A stretch of 64,000 nucleotides of DNA from Intestinibacillus massiliensis. GTDB lineage: Bacteria; Bacillota; Clostridia; Oscillospirales; Butyricicoccaceae. Every line of letters starts with the position of its first letter. Position 1 is the stretch's first letter. Positions 50,115 to 58,229 of the stretch are shown here, one piece after another. The notes under the pieces are model-generated. The model saw nothing but the letters and a program-made list of their open reading frames with translations. It had not been told where the DNA came from and did no database searches. A program made the translations under genes and the position numbers. Location: NCBI GenBank assembly GCA_029267335.1, contig JAJUJC010000006.1:62001-126000 (forward strand). The letters run 5' to 3'.

Positions 50115-50699
50115 TCACAGCTTCATCTCCATACCGCCCGGCTCCTGATCCCCCCGGTGTGTATCCAGGATGTCCTGTGTTGGATAGAGAAGCTTGCCTT
50201 CCTCCATTTCAAAAACGCAGAAGTCATCCCGGTCACAAATCATGATCCTGTGCTGGTAGTCCCTTTGCATTTCGATGTAATCCTGTACCTCCTTAGGGCT
50301 GCACAACCACACTCCAGAGGTATAGCGACCGTCAGGCAGGTAGCAGTAGCCCGAGTATTGCGGCTCGTTTTCCTTTAAATCCAAGGCACCAACCGGCCGA
50401 ATTTGGGAAAGTTGAAGACGAGCCTTTTCAGAAAGGATTTCCGGTTTTGCGATGCCGAGGACATCGCTCCGGTTCCAGCGGATGTTTTCGCCATCTGCTA
50501 GAGAGACAGTAAAAATTGAACGTCCGATGGGGTTCGGATTGCTACCGTTACCTCCAGTACAGAAATAGAGCTGGCAATCCGCGCTCTGATATTCCTCAGG
50601 CAGTGCCGAAGAATGAAGCACAATGACCTTACCTGCAATAGACATATCATATCCGATCGACTGACAGTCCTCTTTTGTCAGTAATAACCCTTCACTCAT
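50115..50699 (-). CDS. Conserved integrative-element protein, unknown function
   Basis: A 194-residue soluble protein, MSEGLLLTKEDCQSIGYDMS at the start and YFCTGGNGSNPNPIGRSIFT in the middle. Proteins of this type recur between AbrB and SLH genes in Tn1549-like elements; function unknown. ATG 50699 follows AGGAG with 8 bases and overlaps the AbrB gene stop, so it is translated with it. Confidence 0.65.
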   Translation of the reverse strand: MSEGLLLTKEDCQSIGYDMSIAGKVIVLHSSALPEEYQSADCQLYFCTGGNGSNPNPIGRSIFTVSLADGENIRWNRSDVLGIAKPEILSEKARLQLSQIRPVGALDLKENEPQYSGYCYLPDGRYTSGVWLCSPKEVQDYIEMQRDYQHRIMICDRDDFCVFEMEEGKLLYPTQDILDTHRGDQEPGGMEMKL

Positions 50700-50982
50700 G
50701 CCGCGGCTCCTTTCTTTCAATCAGCTCCAAAAGTCTGGCCGCAATGGAAATCTGTTTATCCTGCGGCATATCTCGAATAGCTGCATGAATGAAGGCTTCC
50801 ACCGCCTCTGGGGACTGGTCGCCCACCTCAATGAGATCAACCTTCTTCACGCTTACCGTTCCTTGGCTGATGCCGACCTTCACGATATCACCGTAGTCCA
50901 TCCCGGATACGTCGCGAAGCTCCTTGGGGATGAGGACGCGCCCTTTGCCATCCATGATTTTATAAATTGGTTTTGCTTTCAT
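50692..50982 (-). CDS. AbrB-family DNA-binding protein
   Basis: A 96-residue transition-state-type regulator. The N-terminal swapped-hairpin domain reads IYKIMDGKGRVLIPKELRDV-SGMDYGDIVKV, typical SpoVT/AbrB; the C-terminal half is helical (PEAVEAFIHAAIRDMPQDKQ). Such proteins control accessory modules on these elements. It overlaps the AbrB-like gene upstream by 4 bases. Confidence 0.85.
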   Translation of the reverse strand: MKAKPIYKIMDGKGRVLIPKELRDVSGMDYGDIVKVGISQGTVSVKKVDLIEVGDQSPEAVEAFIHAAIRDMPQDKQISIAARLLELIERKEPRHE

Positions 50983-51419
50983 ACAAAATAGCCCTCCTTT
51001 TTCATGACCTCACGCACAGTTTCAGGATAGATGCCGAAGGATTGAAATAGAGTCTTAAGATCATCCGGCAGCTTGTTCAGAACATCTGACTCCTTGATAA
51101 TGATGGCACCTGACACGCAGGTGACGTCCAGATCACTGTCGATAGGAATTCCAGCGGCGTTCAAAAGCTCATGAGGCAGCGCGAAGTCATCTTCTATTTC
51201 TTCATTTGTATCCTTATCGTCGTCCGGAGCAAAGGCAAAAACAGCAGAATCGTCAGGTGAAACAAACATTACCGGGCAGGGTATCACCCCTTCCTCAAAA
51301 ATCGCCAGGGTCACGGTTATCTCAGAGCCGGGTTGAAGAGCCGTTGCGTTAATAAACTCTATGGGTAACAACAGGCGGCCTTACTCGTCTATGCGGATAT
51401 GTTTTTCAATCAGTTTCAT
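50979..51419 (-). pseudogene. AbrB-like gene interrupted by a nonsense codon
   Basis: From ATG 51419 (with AGAGGA upstream) the frame reads MKLIEKHIRIDE, TAA (51383-51381), GRLLLPIEFINATALQPGSE and on to GYFV. The expected codon at the stop is Gln (CAA; Asp-Glu-Gln-Gly-Arg in the swapped hairpin), so one base change killed the first strand. The remaining 130 residues are intact and a TTG at 51371 could restart translation without the first DNA-binding strand. Confidence 0.7.
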
Positions 51420-51453
51420 AATGGTTATCCTCTTTAATATGATTTTTGAATAG

Positions 51454-52386
51454 TTATTCCTTTCCATTAAAACCGGCAAGGTCAAAGAGTCCCAGCTGAG
51501 TTGGCATATCCCGAAGTCGTTCGCCAGTGTCGTAGTTAGAGATAAGAACTTCGGCATATTCGCAACCGTTGTCATACCGTTGGGCGAGATTGTTCAGGCG
51601 GCTGACAGATTCGATCCGGAAATCTTGATACAACTCACGTATGAATTCACGGTCATTGTAGCTGACCAGCCATTTCCCCTGACAAGCTACCAGTGTATCC
51701 CGCAAGCGGTAGTGATCTTCCTTGAGGAACTCCACTGCATAGTGGCCTTCCGTCATGTAATACGGCGGGTCACAGTAGATGAATGCGTTTTCTCGGTCGT
51801 ACTGTTTAATCAGATATTCAAAGTCCTTGTTCTCGATAACCGTATCCTTTAATCTGCGGCTGCCCTGCCAGAGAAGGTTGAATGTTTTGCGTATATCAAA
51901 GGGCTGGCATCCATAGCTGGTGCAGCCGCTTCCGTAACTGTAACGAATAATTTTGAAGAAAACAGCCGCACGTTTTATGTCATTCATTTGTGCTCTATCC
52001 AGAAGAATTGGCTTGATTTCATCAAGCTGTGGTTGGGTGAGATATTGCTCTGCAATCTCCAGCTCCTCTTGCAGGTATTCGTTTGTGAAAGCCTCCTTCT
52101 CTAAATATTTTTTAAGTACAGAAAATTCATCCCGGCCGTTTAGGGGTAAAAAATTTAGTTCCTTTAAAAGTGCCATTGGACGATCACGGACACAGCGAAA
52201 AAGATTTACGAGATCCGAATTGAAATCGTTATATACCTCCATTGACGTATCCGGAGGGCGGCCGAACAATATCCATCCTCCGCAACCAAAAACCTCAATG
52301 TACCTGCCAAACTCCTTGGGCATTCTTTGGTAAATGAGATCCCGCAGGGCTTTCTTACCTCCCACCCAGCTGATAATGCTGTTCAT
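51454..52386 (-). CDS. DNA adenine methylase (Dam/D12 class)
   Basis: A 310-residue N6-adenine methyltransferase. It begins ISWVGGKKALRDLIYQRMP (SAM-binding motif I region), has YIEVFGCGGWILFGRPPD, EVYNDFNSDLVNLFRCVRD, and catalytic motif IV CDPPYY (in AFIYCDPPYYMTEGHYAVEF). Orphan Dam-like enzymes are usual cargo of Tn1549-type elements, protecting them against restriction or setting expression. It is translated right after a small Cys protein gene (4 bases gap). Confidence 0.92.
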   Translation of the reverse strand: MNSIISWVGGKKALRDLIYQRMPKEFGRYIEVFGCGGWILFGRPPDTSMEVYNDFNSDLVNLFRCVRDRPMALLKELNFLPLNGRDEFSVLKKYLEKEAFTNEYLQEELEIAEQYLTQPQLDEIKPILLDRAQMNDIKRAAVFFKIIRYSYGSGCTSYGCQPFDIRKTFNLLWQGSRRLKDTVIENKDFEYLIKQYDRENAFIYCDPPYYMTEGHYAVEFLKEDHYRLRDTLVACQGKWLVSYNDREFIRELYQDFRIESVSRLNNLAQRYDNGCEYAEVLISNYDTGERLRDMPTQLGLFDLAGFNGKE

Positions 52387-52390
52387 CCCA

Positions 52391-52594
52391 TCACCTGCCT
52401 TTCTTCTTACCGTGCATCCGATCCAGATCGGTTTTCAGACAAGAGCCGTCAGGACTCCAGCAAATAAAGCCAACGCCTGGATAGGGACAGCCCTCGCAAC
52501 GGGAAAGCTCCTGTGGTGATGGCACGGTATATTTTTTCGGAGGACCGGTGATCTCTGCAGCTGTCTTTTTTTCTGTTGTAACATCATGGTTCAT
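52391..52594 (-). CDS. Small cysteine-containing element protein
   Basis: A 67-residue protein with CEGCPYPGVGFICWSPDGSC, four cysteines that could bind zinc or a cluster. ATG 52594 has AAAGGAG 8 bases upstream and is preferred over an upstream in-frame start whose codons would lie in the terminator hairpin. It is a known type of companion to the dam gene in these elements, with no assigned function. Confidence 0.6.
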   Translation of the reverse strand: MNHDVTTEKKTAAEITGPPKKYTVPSPQELSRCEGCPYPGVGFICWSPDGSCLKTDLDRMHGKKKGR

Positions 52595-52616
52595 GGAACA
52601 TACTCCTTTCTCGGAA

Positions 52617-52643
52617 AAACAAAAAGGCGCTGCCTTTTTGTTT
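52617..52643. terminator. Symmetric hairpin upstream of the small Cys gene
   Basis: A perfect 12-bp stem (52617-52628 with 52632-52643) and a GCT loop, with A5/T5 runs inside the arms. It would end leftward transcripts from the gene at 52750-53253 and works in both directions. Confidence 0.6.
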
Positions 52644-52749
52644 AAAGACAACGCCTTCTTGGTTTTATATTAGTTGTATAGATCACAGCAATTTGCTGTA
52701 ACAAAAAAACGCACTTCAGAGAGTGCTATTTGTCCGTTCAGTTTTTCAT

Positions 52750-53253
52750 TCAACCCATAGCCTGACCTCCGTATCCGAGGTCAGGCGAGCTATTTTTCAA
52801 CTCCTGCTCAAGCTTTAAGGAATAGTTTTCGTGATTCCAGAAGCTGACGTAGATATCTCCGTCCAGCGTTTTGATGGGTCGCTGTTCAAGCCCTTCACCG
52901 TACCCGTCAGCGTTCTGACAGCACACATAATTAATAAGTGCAGCAGTTTTTTCTCCTGAGAGCGATTCCCTCAGTCCTGCGGTCATGACTCCCCACAGAT
53001 CACCGTCGACGATTTCCACTGAAGGGTGTAGGCTATATACCTTCTCTTTGAGAATTTCATCATGAATATACTCGGCAAGACCTCGATCATTTTCAAAGTG
53101 CCGGTTCTTTTTTGCGATTGCCGCAAGTATTTGATCCTCATACGCCACCGCCTCCCTGGGTGGGATATACTCACGCTCATCCTCCGAGCAATCATACTGA
53201 GGATAGGTGAAAATCTTCAGAGGGAAAAAGATACGCATTGTATCGTTTGCCAT
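52750..53253 (-). CDS. Conserved integrative-element protein, unknown function
   Basis: A 167-residue acidic soluble protein (MRIFFPLKIFTYPQYDCSED at the start; LHPSVEIVDGDLWGVMTAGL in the middle; NYSLKLEQELKNSSPDLGYG at the end). It recurs near dam genes in Tn1549-like elements as far as I recall; no catalytic motifs visible. Start ATG 53253 follows GGAGG. It is closed by the hairpin at 52617. Confidence 0.6.
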   Translation of the reverse strand: MANDTMRIFFPLKIFTYPQYDCSEDEREYIPPREAVAYEDQILAAIAKKNRHFENDRGLAEYIHDEILKEKVYSLHPSVEIVDGDLWGVMTAGLRESLSGEKTAALINYVCCQNADGYGEGLEQRPIKTLDGDIYVSFWNHENYSLKLEQELKNSSPDLGYGGQAMG

Positions 53254-53390
53254 TTGTTTTCCTCCATTCTTTTATTTGTACCCTTAAAAAAGGCATAAAA
53301 AAAGCAGGGGTATCTTTGTTTAAAAATACTCCCCGCTGATTTCCTAAATTCATTTGATATTTGATTTATAAATAAATCGAAATTTTTACT

Positions 53391-53513
53391 TCATACCAAG
53401 ATATGATTAGTGCAAACTTTCTCATATTGCATCTGTAATTTATATAAATCGCACTCGCTCAAATCCCGTATTGTTTGTACCAATTCATTTAACTTTTTAT
53501 CATCTAGTGGCAT
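53391..53513 (-). CDS. Short coupled protein, 40 residues
   Basis: From ATG 53513 the frame reads MPLDDKKLNELVQTIRDLSE then CDLYKLQMQYEKVCTNHILV and stops. It overlaps the end of the upstream gene (53504-53863) by 10 bases, the arrangement of translational coupling. Composition (Leu heptads, charged) suggests a short coiled coil. Too short to place in a family. Confidence 0.4.
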   Translation of the reverse strand: MPLDDKKLNELVQTIRDLSECDLYKLQMQYEKVCTNHILV

Positions 53514-53863
53514 TCAATATTCGTTGTCATCATCTTTGTTTGAGCATCACTTAAAGAATAATTGCCTACATAAGCATAAATTCCGATTCTATCCATAAGT
53601 ATATGCAGATTGCCTGTCCTAGGATCTCTATCAAATGTTTGCAGTGAAACGATAAAATTCACACCATTTCTTTTGACACAAACCCACATCCAATTACGTA
53701 AATCGTGTTTTTCCTTCAGCCTTCCGCCAGAGTTATAATTCTTATCACCAGCTTGAGCATATGGCTTCTCAAAATCATCTTGCGTACGAAAAAAGCTCGA
53801 AATTTTATTTCGCTCTTTTTTTCTCTCCTCATTATACATATTTTTTATCGCTGAAAAATCCAA
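53504..53863 (-). CDS. Hypothetical protein at the right end of the island
   Basis: A 119-residue protein with a helical basic N-terminus (MDFSAIKNMYNEERKKERNK) and a beta-rich C-terminus (NWMWVCVKRNGVNFIVSLQT, FDRDPRTGNLHILMDRIGIY). The start is TTG 53863 with GGAGG 9 bases upstream. It is the first gene inside the right attachment repeat. Not recognised. By position it could be an excision or control factor. Confidence 0.45.
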   Translation of the reverse strand: MDFSAIKNMYNEERKKERNKISSFFRTQDDFEKPYAQAGDKNYNSGGRLKEKHDLRNWMWVCVKRNGVNFIVSLQTFDRDPRTGNLHILMDRIGIYAYVGNYSLSDAQTKMMTTNIECH

Positions 53864-54001
53864 TGTACTTCGCCTCCAAACTTCTGTTGGACTTTATGTC
53901 ATCTATAAAAACGGCCAAAAAATCGGGCCGAAATTTGCACTTTTCGGTCTCGATTTTCGCCCTTTTTTCGTTCTCAAACCACAACATCTTGTGGTCAAAG
54001 T

Positions 54002-55378
54002 CTATTTTTTGTCCTCCGAACTACATTTCGTCATCAGAATTATCGCTTCAACGTGTGGCGTTCTCGGGAAGAGGTCGAACGCTTTGCAGCGCGTGGCGTG
54101 ATAACCGTGCTCCTCGAGCAGCTTTACGTCGCGCGCGAGTGTGGCGGGGTCGCACGACACATACACAATGCGGGCGGGCGACAGCGCGGCTGCCGCGTCG
54201 ATCGCGGTCTCGTCTAGTCCCTTGCGCGGCGGGTCGACGACGAGCACCTCGGGCCGCTCGCCGCGCTGCGCGAGCATGACCGCCGCTTGTCCGGCGTCGG
54301 CGCATAAAAACTCGACGTTGGACAGGCCGTTGCGTTGTGCATTTTCTTTTGCGTTCTCGACCGCCTCGGGCACAGTTTCCACGCCGATGACGCGCCCTGC
54401 GCGGCGTGCAAGTGCAAGCGTAATTGTTCCCGCACCACAGTACAGGTCGACAACGGCCTCCTCGCCGGACAAACCGGCAAAATCGAGCGCACAGTCATAC
54501 AGCCGCTCCGCCTGCGCGTGATTGACCTGATAAAATGCATGTGGAGACAGAAAAAAGACATTGCCGCACAGCGTATCCTCGAGCGTCGCTTCCCCCCATA
54601 ACGTGACGGTTTTTGCGCCCAGAATGACGTTGCCGGGCTTGTGGTTGATGTTCAGCGTCAGGCTGACGAGCGACGGGATGCCCTCGGTGAGTGCTTTGAT
54701 GAGTTTGTCCTGCGCGGGCAAACGGCGCGCCGCCGACACCACGCAGACCTGGGTCTGTCCACTCACCGCGCCCACGCGCACATAGACATGGCGCACGATG
54801 CCCTGCCCTGTCGCTTCCTCATACGGTGCAACCTGATTTTCCTCCATCCAGCGCCGCACAAGCGCGGCCGCGGCATCCGCCTTGGGCGACTGGATGAGAC
54901 AGCGATCGAGCGCGACCAGATCGTGGCTGCGCGGACGATAAAAGCCCGTGATCGGATGTCCGTCTGCATCGCTGCCGACCGGATACTGCGCCTTGTTGCG
55001 ATAGCCCTCGGTGCTGGGTGCGCCCACGATCTCCTCGACTTCGAGCGACAGTCCGCCGATGCGGGTCAATGCATCCTGCACCTTTTTGCGTTTTGCGCGC
55101 AGTTCTTCGGTGTAGGTGATATGCTGCCAGCAGCAGCCGCCGCAGCGCGCGGCATAGGGACAGGCAGGGTCAATGCGTTCCTTAGAGCGCACCACAAAAT
55201 TTTCGATGCGTCCAAACGCCATTTTGCGGTTGACCTTGACGATTTTGATATCACACTGATCGCCCACTGCGCCGCCCGGCACAAAGACCGCAATGCCGCC
55301 GATGCGCGCGACCGCCGCTCCCTCCGCCGTATAGTCGACAAGCTCTGCGCGATAAATTTTATTTTTTACAAGTTCCAT
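54002..55378 (-). CDS. rlmD: 23S rRNA (uracil-5-)-methyltransferase RlmD/TrmA family
   Basis: A 458-residue SAM-dependent RNA m5U methyltransferase. N-terminal TRAM domain (1-60, LVDYTAEGAAVARIGGIAVF), 4Fe-4S cysteines in CPYAARCGGCCWQH, SAM site VVDLYCGAGTITLALARRAG, and catalytic VSCDPATLARD with VVDPPRKGLDETAID. ATG 55378 follows AAGGAACGG. An upstream in-frame extension to 55615 runs over the oppositely oriented gene's start and is rejected. Its last seven codons come from the integrated island (see 54029). Confidence 0.93.
   Translation of the reverse strand: MELVKNKIYRAELVDYTAEGAAVARIGGIAVFVPGGAVGDQCDIKIVKVNRKMAFGRIENFVVRSKERIDPACPYAARCGGCCWQHITYTEELRAKRKKVQDALTRIGGLSLEVEEIVGAPSTEGYRNKAQYPVGSDADGHPITGFYRPRSHDLVALDRCLIQSPKADAAAALVRRWMEENQVAPYEEATGQGIVRHVYVRVGAVSGQTQVCVVSAARRLPAQDKLIKALTEGIPSLVSLTLNINHKPGNVILGAKTVTLWGEATLEDTLCGNVFFLSPHAFYQVNHAQAERLYDCALDFAGLSGEEAVVDLYCGAGTITLALARRAGRVIGVETVPEAVENAKENAQRNGLSNVEFLCADAGQAAVMLAQRGERPEVLVVDPPRKGLDETAIDAAAALSPARIVYVSCDPATLARDVKLLEEHGYHATRCKAFDLFPRTPHVEAIILMTKCSSEDKK
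54029..54055. repeat. attR-like repeat within rlmD
   Basis: Matches 37760-37786 at 26 of 27 bases. It is part of rlmD (codons for HVEAIILM). The last codons of rlmD to its left (KCSSEDKK) are element-derived, so integration kept the gene open. Confidence 0.7.
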
Positions 55379-55461
55379 GACTGTTCCGTTCCTTTTCCTG
55401 CTTTCGTGCGGCAGGATGCCGCATACTGACGTAAATGTTAGATTCATTGTATCATATCGCG

Positions 55462-55491
55462 GTATCGAATTCCACCTTTTCACACATACTA
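55462..55491 (+). promoter_or_regulatory. Candidate forespore promoter
   Basis: GTATC (55462-55466), 18 bases, CATACTA (55485-55491). The -10 equals that before the lipoprotein gene at 11426-11432 and fits sigma-G/F; the -35 differs from the pattern at its last base. Confidence 0.4.
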
Positions 55492-55516
55492 GGCGCAAAC
55501 GAAAGGAGTGAACTAT

Positions 55517-55753
55517 ATGGATTCTCCGAGATCGCAGGAGGAAATGCCGGTGGGGCTGATGATGCGCATGGCGCATGATACCCGCGCGATGGACGGTTTT
55601 TTCTCGATGCCACATGATCGTCAGCAGCAGATGCTCGATTACATCCGCTGCGCTCCGACCGGTACCGCCGCGAAAAGCCGCATTGAAGAAGCAATCGGTG
55701 CGCTACAGGACGGCAGCGAATTTTCTCAATTTTCCCATGTTGATCGCGTGTAA
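55517..55753 (+). CDS. Small conserved hypothetical protein
   Basis: A 78-residue soluble protein, MDSPRSQEEMPVGLMMRMAH then DTRAMDGFFSMPHDRQQQML. The start ATG 55517 has AAAGGAG 9 bases upstream. The sequence resembles short helical proteins of Clostridia with an N-terminal YmfF-like or spore-associated character, but I cannot name it. The candidate sigma-G/F promoter suggests expression late in sporulation. Confidence 0.6.
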   Translation: MDSPRSQEEMPVGLMMRMAHDTRAMDGFFSMPHDRQQQMLDYIRCAPTGTAAKSRIEEAIGALQDGSEFSQFSHVDRV

Positions 55754-55797
55754 AAAAACTGCGGGCTGCACCCAAAATGCAGTCCGCAGTTTTTTTA
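55751..55797. terminator. Bidirectional terminator
   Basis: A 20-bp stem (55751-55770 with 55778-55797; one G-T pair) with A7 and T7 runs at its ends. It ends the + gene and the convergent - gene. Confidence 0.9.
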
Positions 55798-56322
55798 CAT
55801 GTTCGGCAGCAGTTCCTGCTCGATTGCCATGTCCACGCTCATTACACCGTTTGCGACCGTCGCGAACGCGTCAATGAAGCGCGTAATGCTCGCAAGCACG
55901 AGCGACAGGTTATCCGCCATAAACGTGATGACCTTTTCCAGCTCCTCGCCTGTGTTTACCAGTGTATTGTGCTTGAGATAGAGCTGATGCGCGGGTGTAA
56001 AATACCCAAACGAGCCGAGTGCGCAGTAATCGTTGCAATGTTCGCAGCAGCGCTTGACTTCGCGCGCGTTCTCCTCCGGCAGACCGGTGAACAGCGTCGC
56101 GTAGTATTGCAGCAGACCCATATCCTCCCCCGGCATGGGCATCGGGATGAAGCACATCTCGATCAGAATATCTTGCATGATCTTGCCCGTGCGCGGGTGC
56201 TCAATGCGCAGCAGGGTCGGGTGCGTGGGGTCGTCCGACTGTACCGCCTCGGCGCGGAAGCCGTTTTCCTTGAGTACAGCCGCCATACAGTCAAAAATCT
56301 GCATTGCTTTTTCGTTATTCAT
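55795..56322 (-). CDS. Conserved hypothetical protein
   Basis: A 175-residue soluble protein: IFDCMAAVLKENGFRAEAVQ, IEMCFIPMPMPGEDMGLLQY, CCEHCNDYCALGSFGYFTPA. The alternation of a short alpha/beta N-terminal domain and a helical tail recalls YbjN/type III chaperone folds, but the similarity is weak. It follows purD by 21 bases in the same direction and may be transcribed with the purine operon. RBS AGAGG before ATG 56322. Confidence 0.6.
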   Translation of the reverse strand: MNNEKAMQIFDCMAAVLKENGFRAEAVQSDDPTHPTLLRIEHPRTGKIMQDILIEMCFIPMPMPGEDMGLLQYYATLFTGLPEENAREVKRCCEHCNDYCALGSFGYFTPAHQLYLKHNTLVNTGEELEKVITFMADNLSLVLASITRFIDAFATVANGVMSVDMAIEQELLPNM

Positions 56323-56343
56323 TGTAAAACCTCTTAAATTTGC

Positions 56344-57594
56344 TTATTTTACACCAATATCGGTGCGATAATGCGCCTTTTCAAACGAGATGCGATGCAC
56401 ATCGGCATACGCCTTCGCAATCGCCTCATCGAGAGTCGGCGCAGTAGCGGTCACGCCAAGAACACGTCCGCCGCTCGTGACGAGCTTGTTGTCACGCAGT
56501 GTCGTACCCGCATGAAACACATAGCTGTCCTGCACAGCGTCCAGTCCTTCAATGATCTTGCCCTTTTCGTAAGACTTGGGGTAGCCGCCCGACGCCATGC
56601 ACACACAACATGCCGCGTTATCCGCCCAGCGGATGTCGATCTCATCGAGCTTTTCGTCGATGACCGCGCCGAAAATATCGAACAGGTCGCTGTCCAGACG
56701 GCTGAGCACCGCCTGTGTCTCGGGGTCACCGAAGCGCGCGTTGTATTCGATGACCTTGGGGCCCTTAGGCGTGAGCATCAGACCGAAATAGAGCACGCCC
56801 TTGAACGGACGGCCCTCCGCTGCCATCGCCGCGACTGTGGGCTTGAAGATGGTCTCCATGCACTCGGCGGCGATTTCCTCGGTATAGAAGCGCGAGGGCG
56901 AAAACGCGCCCATGCCGCCGGTATTGGGACCTTCGTCGTGGTCGTATGCGCGCTTGTGATCCTGCGCGGACGGCATGGTCTTGAGGGTCTTGCCATCGAC
57001 GAACGCGAGTACGGAAACCTCGGGACCGGTCAGAAATTCCTCAATGACCACGCGCGCACCCGCACCGCCGAACGCGCCGCCGTCGATCGCGTCGCGCACC
57101 GCTTCGATCGCCTCATCTTCGGTCATCGCGACGGTCACACCCTTGCCGAGTGCCAATCCATCTGCTTTGATGACGATGGGTGCGCCCTGCTCCCGGATAT
57201 AGGCAATCGCGTCCGCCGAGTTTTCAAACACGGCATAGCCCGCGGTCGGGATGTGGTACTTGCGCATGAGCTCCTTGGCAAAGGACTTAGAGCCTTCGAT
57301 GATCGCCGCATTCTTGTGCGGGCCAAAGGCACGAATGCCCGCCGTCTCGAGCGCGTCTACCATACCAAGTGCAAGCGGATCATCGGGCGCGACCATGACA
57401 AGGTCGGGGTGGTTCGCCTGCGCGAACGCGACGATACCGTCGATGTCGGTCGCTTGGAGGTCAACACACTCCGCATCCTGCGCGATGCCGCCGTTGCCGG
57501 GCGCGCACCAGATATGATCGACCTTTGGACTTTTCTTCAAAGTATGGCAAATGGCGTGCTCCCGCCCGCCGCCGCCGATGACTAAAACTTTCAT
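56344..57594 (-). CDS. purD: Phosphoribosylamine-glycine ligase
   Basis: GAR synthetase, second step of IMP synthesis. The 416 residues have the N-domain start MKVLVIGGGGREHAICHTLK, ATP-grasp core (IVIKADGLALGKGVTVAMTE, FLTGPEVSVLAFVDG), PSAQDHKRAYDHDEGPNTGG and VIEYNARFGDPETQ. The start overlaps the upstream membrane-protein gene (ATGA), and GGAGG lies in that gene's last codons. It is the last purine gene of the operon. Confidence 0.97.
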   Translation of the reverse strand: MKVLVIGGGGREHAICHTLKKSPKVDHIWCAPGNGGIAQDAECVDLQATDIDGIVAFAQANHPDLVMVAPDDPLALGMVDALETAGIRAFGPHKNAAIIEGSKSFAKELMRKYHIPTAGYAVFENSADAIAYIREQGAPIVIKADGLALGKGVTVAMTEDEAIEAVRDAIDGGAFGGAGARVVIEEFLTGPEVSVLAFVDGKTLKTMPSAQDHKRAYDHDEGPNTGGMGAFSPSRFYTEEIAAECMETIFKPTVAAMAAEGRPFKGVLYFGLMLTPKGPKVIEYNARFGDPETQAVLSRLDSDLFDIFGAVIDEKLDEIDIRWADNAACCVCMASGGYPKSYEKGKIIEGLDAVQDSYVFHAGTTLRDNKLVTSGGRVLGVTATAPTLDEAIAKAYADVHRISFEKAHYRTDIGVK

Positions 57595-58229
57595 AGCTTT
57601 CCTCCGCTGATATGAATGAAATACCGCCGTGCGGCAAGCAAAAACCGGATGCCGATGACAAGCGCACTCACCATGAACGCAAATCCCGCAAACAGCAGGC
57701 AAAGCTGCACGAGCACCTGCGCATGCGCGGACAGCGGCAGCTTTGTCACGCCGTAAGAGCCCGTTGCGCTCAGCGCGATGGCAAGCGCCGTGAAGCCCGT
57801 CCAGTGTTTTCCGCGCGAGGCGAGGGCCTCGGGTGCGCCGGCAGAACGCAAATGCATGCGTAGCGCACAGTTAAGCTCCGCAAAATTCCAGACTGTCACG
57901 CCGCCCGTGATGAGGAGAAACACCGCTTGGAACAGGACTTCCGATGAAATGCCAACCAACTGATACGTCCCCTGCATCATTTGCTGTGCAAGTACTGTGC
58001 AACCGCCCGCAAGCAACGCGCCCAGTGCGCCCTTGTAGTGCTTGTCATAGGGAAGCAGCAGCACAACGCCCGCCGCGCCGAGCACATAGCCCGCCGCCGA
58101 CACCAACCAATACAGTTCGATGCCATTCATCGCCATCGCGCTCGCGGCAAAGCTGCCCGCAACCGTGAACAGCACGCTCGCAAGCACAAGTGTCACGCCG
58201 CGCACCGCGCGCTGTGCGTCATTTTTCAT
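57591..58229 (-). CDS. Integral membrane protein within the purine operon
   Basis: A 212-residue protein with about six hydrophobic helices (LVLASVLFTVAGSFAASAMA; LYWLVSAAGYVLGAAGVVLL; VLFQAVFLLITGGVTVWNFA; LCLLFAGFAFMVSALVIGIR). Function unknown. Both ends overlap neighbours by 4 bases (the 74-residue gene before and purD after), so it belongs to the operon. It might be a nucleobase- or metabolite-related membrane protein; that is only a guess from context. Confidence 0.6.
   Translation of the reverse strand: MKNDAQRAVRGVTLVLASVLFTVAGSFAASAMAMNGIELYWLVSAAGYVLGAAGVVLLLPYDKHYKGALGALLAGGCTVLAQQMMQGTYQLVGISSEVLFQAVFLLITGGVTVWNFAELNCALRMHLRSAGAPEALASRGKHWTGFTALAIALSATGSYGVTKLPLSAHAQVLVQLCLLFAGFAFMVSALVIGIRFLLAARRYFIHISGGKL

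Larger units (their letters stand above)
37760..54055. mobile_element. 16.3 kb genomic island integrated at the 3' end of rlmD
   Basis: Bounded by near-identical 27-bp repeats (37760-37786 and 54029-54055, one mismatch) that lie in the last codons of rlmD; beyond the left repeat, 37690-37760 encodes the displaced original C-terminus of RlmD. The interior is AT-rich and all genes face left. Contents: a methyltransferase/kinase/receiver/ParA/RES operon, a truncated serine recombinase, and integrative-element genes (SLH protein, AbrB, Dam). The only recombinases are defective, so the island is probably fixed. The rlmD/rum 3' end is a known integration site for streptococcal ICEs and phage. Confidence 0.7.
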
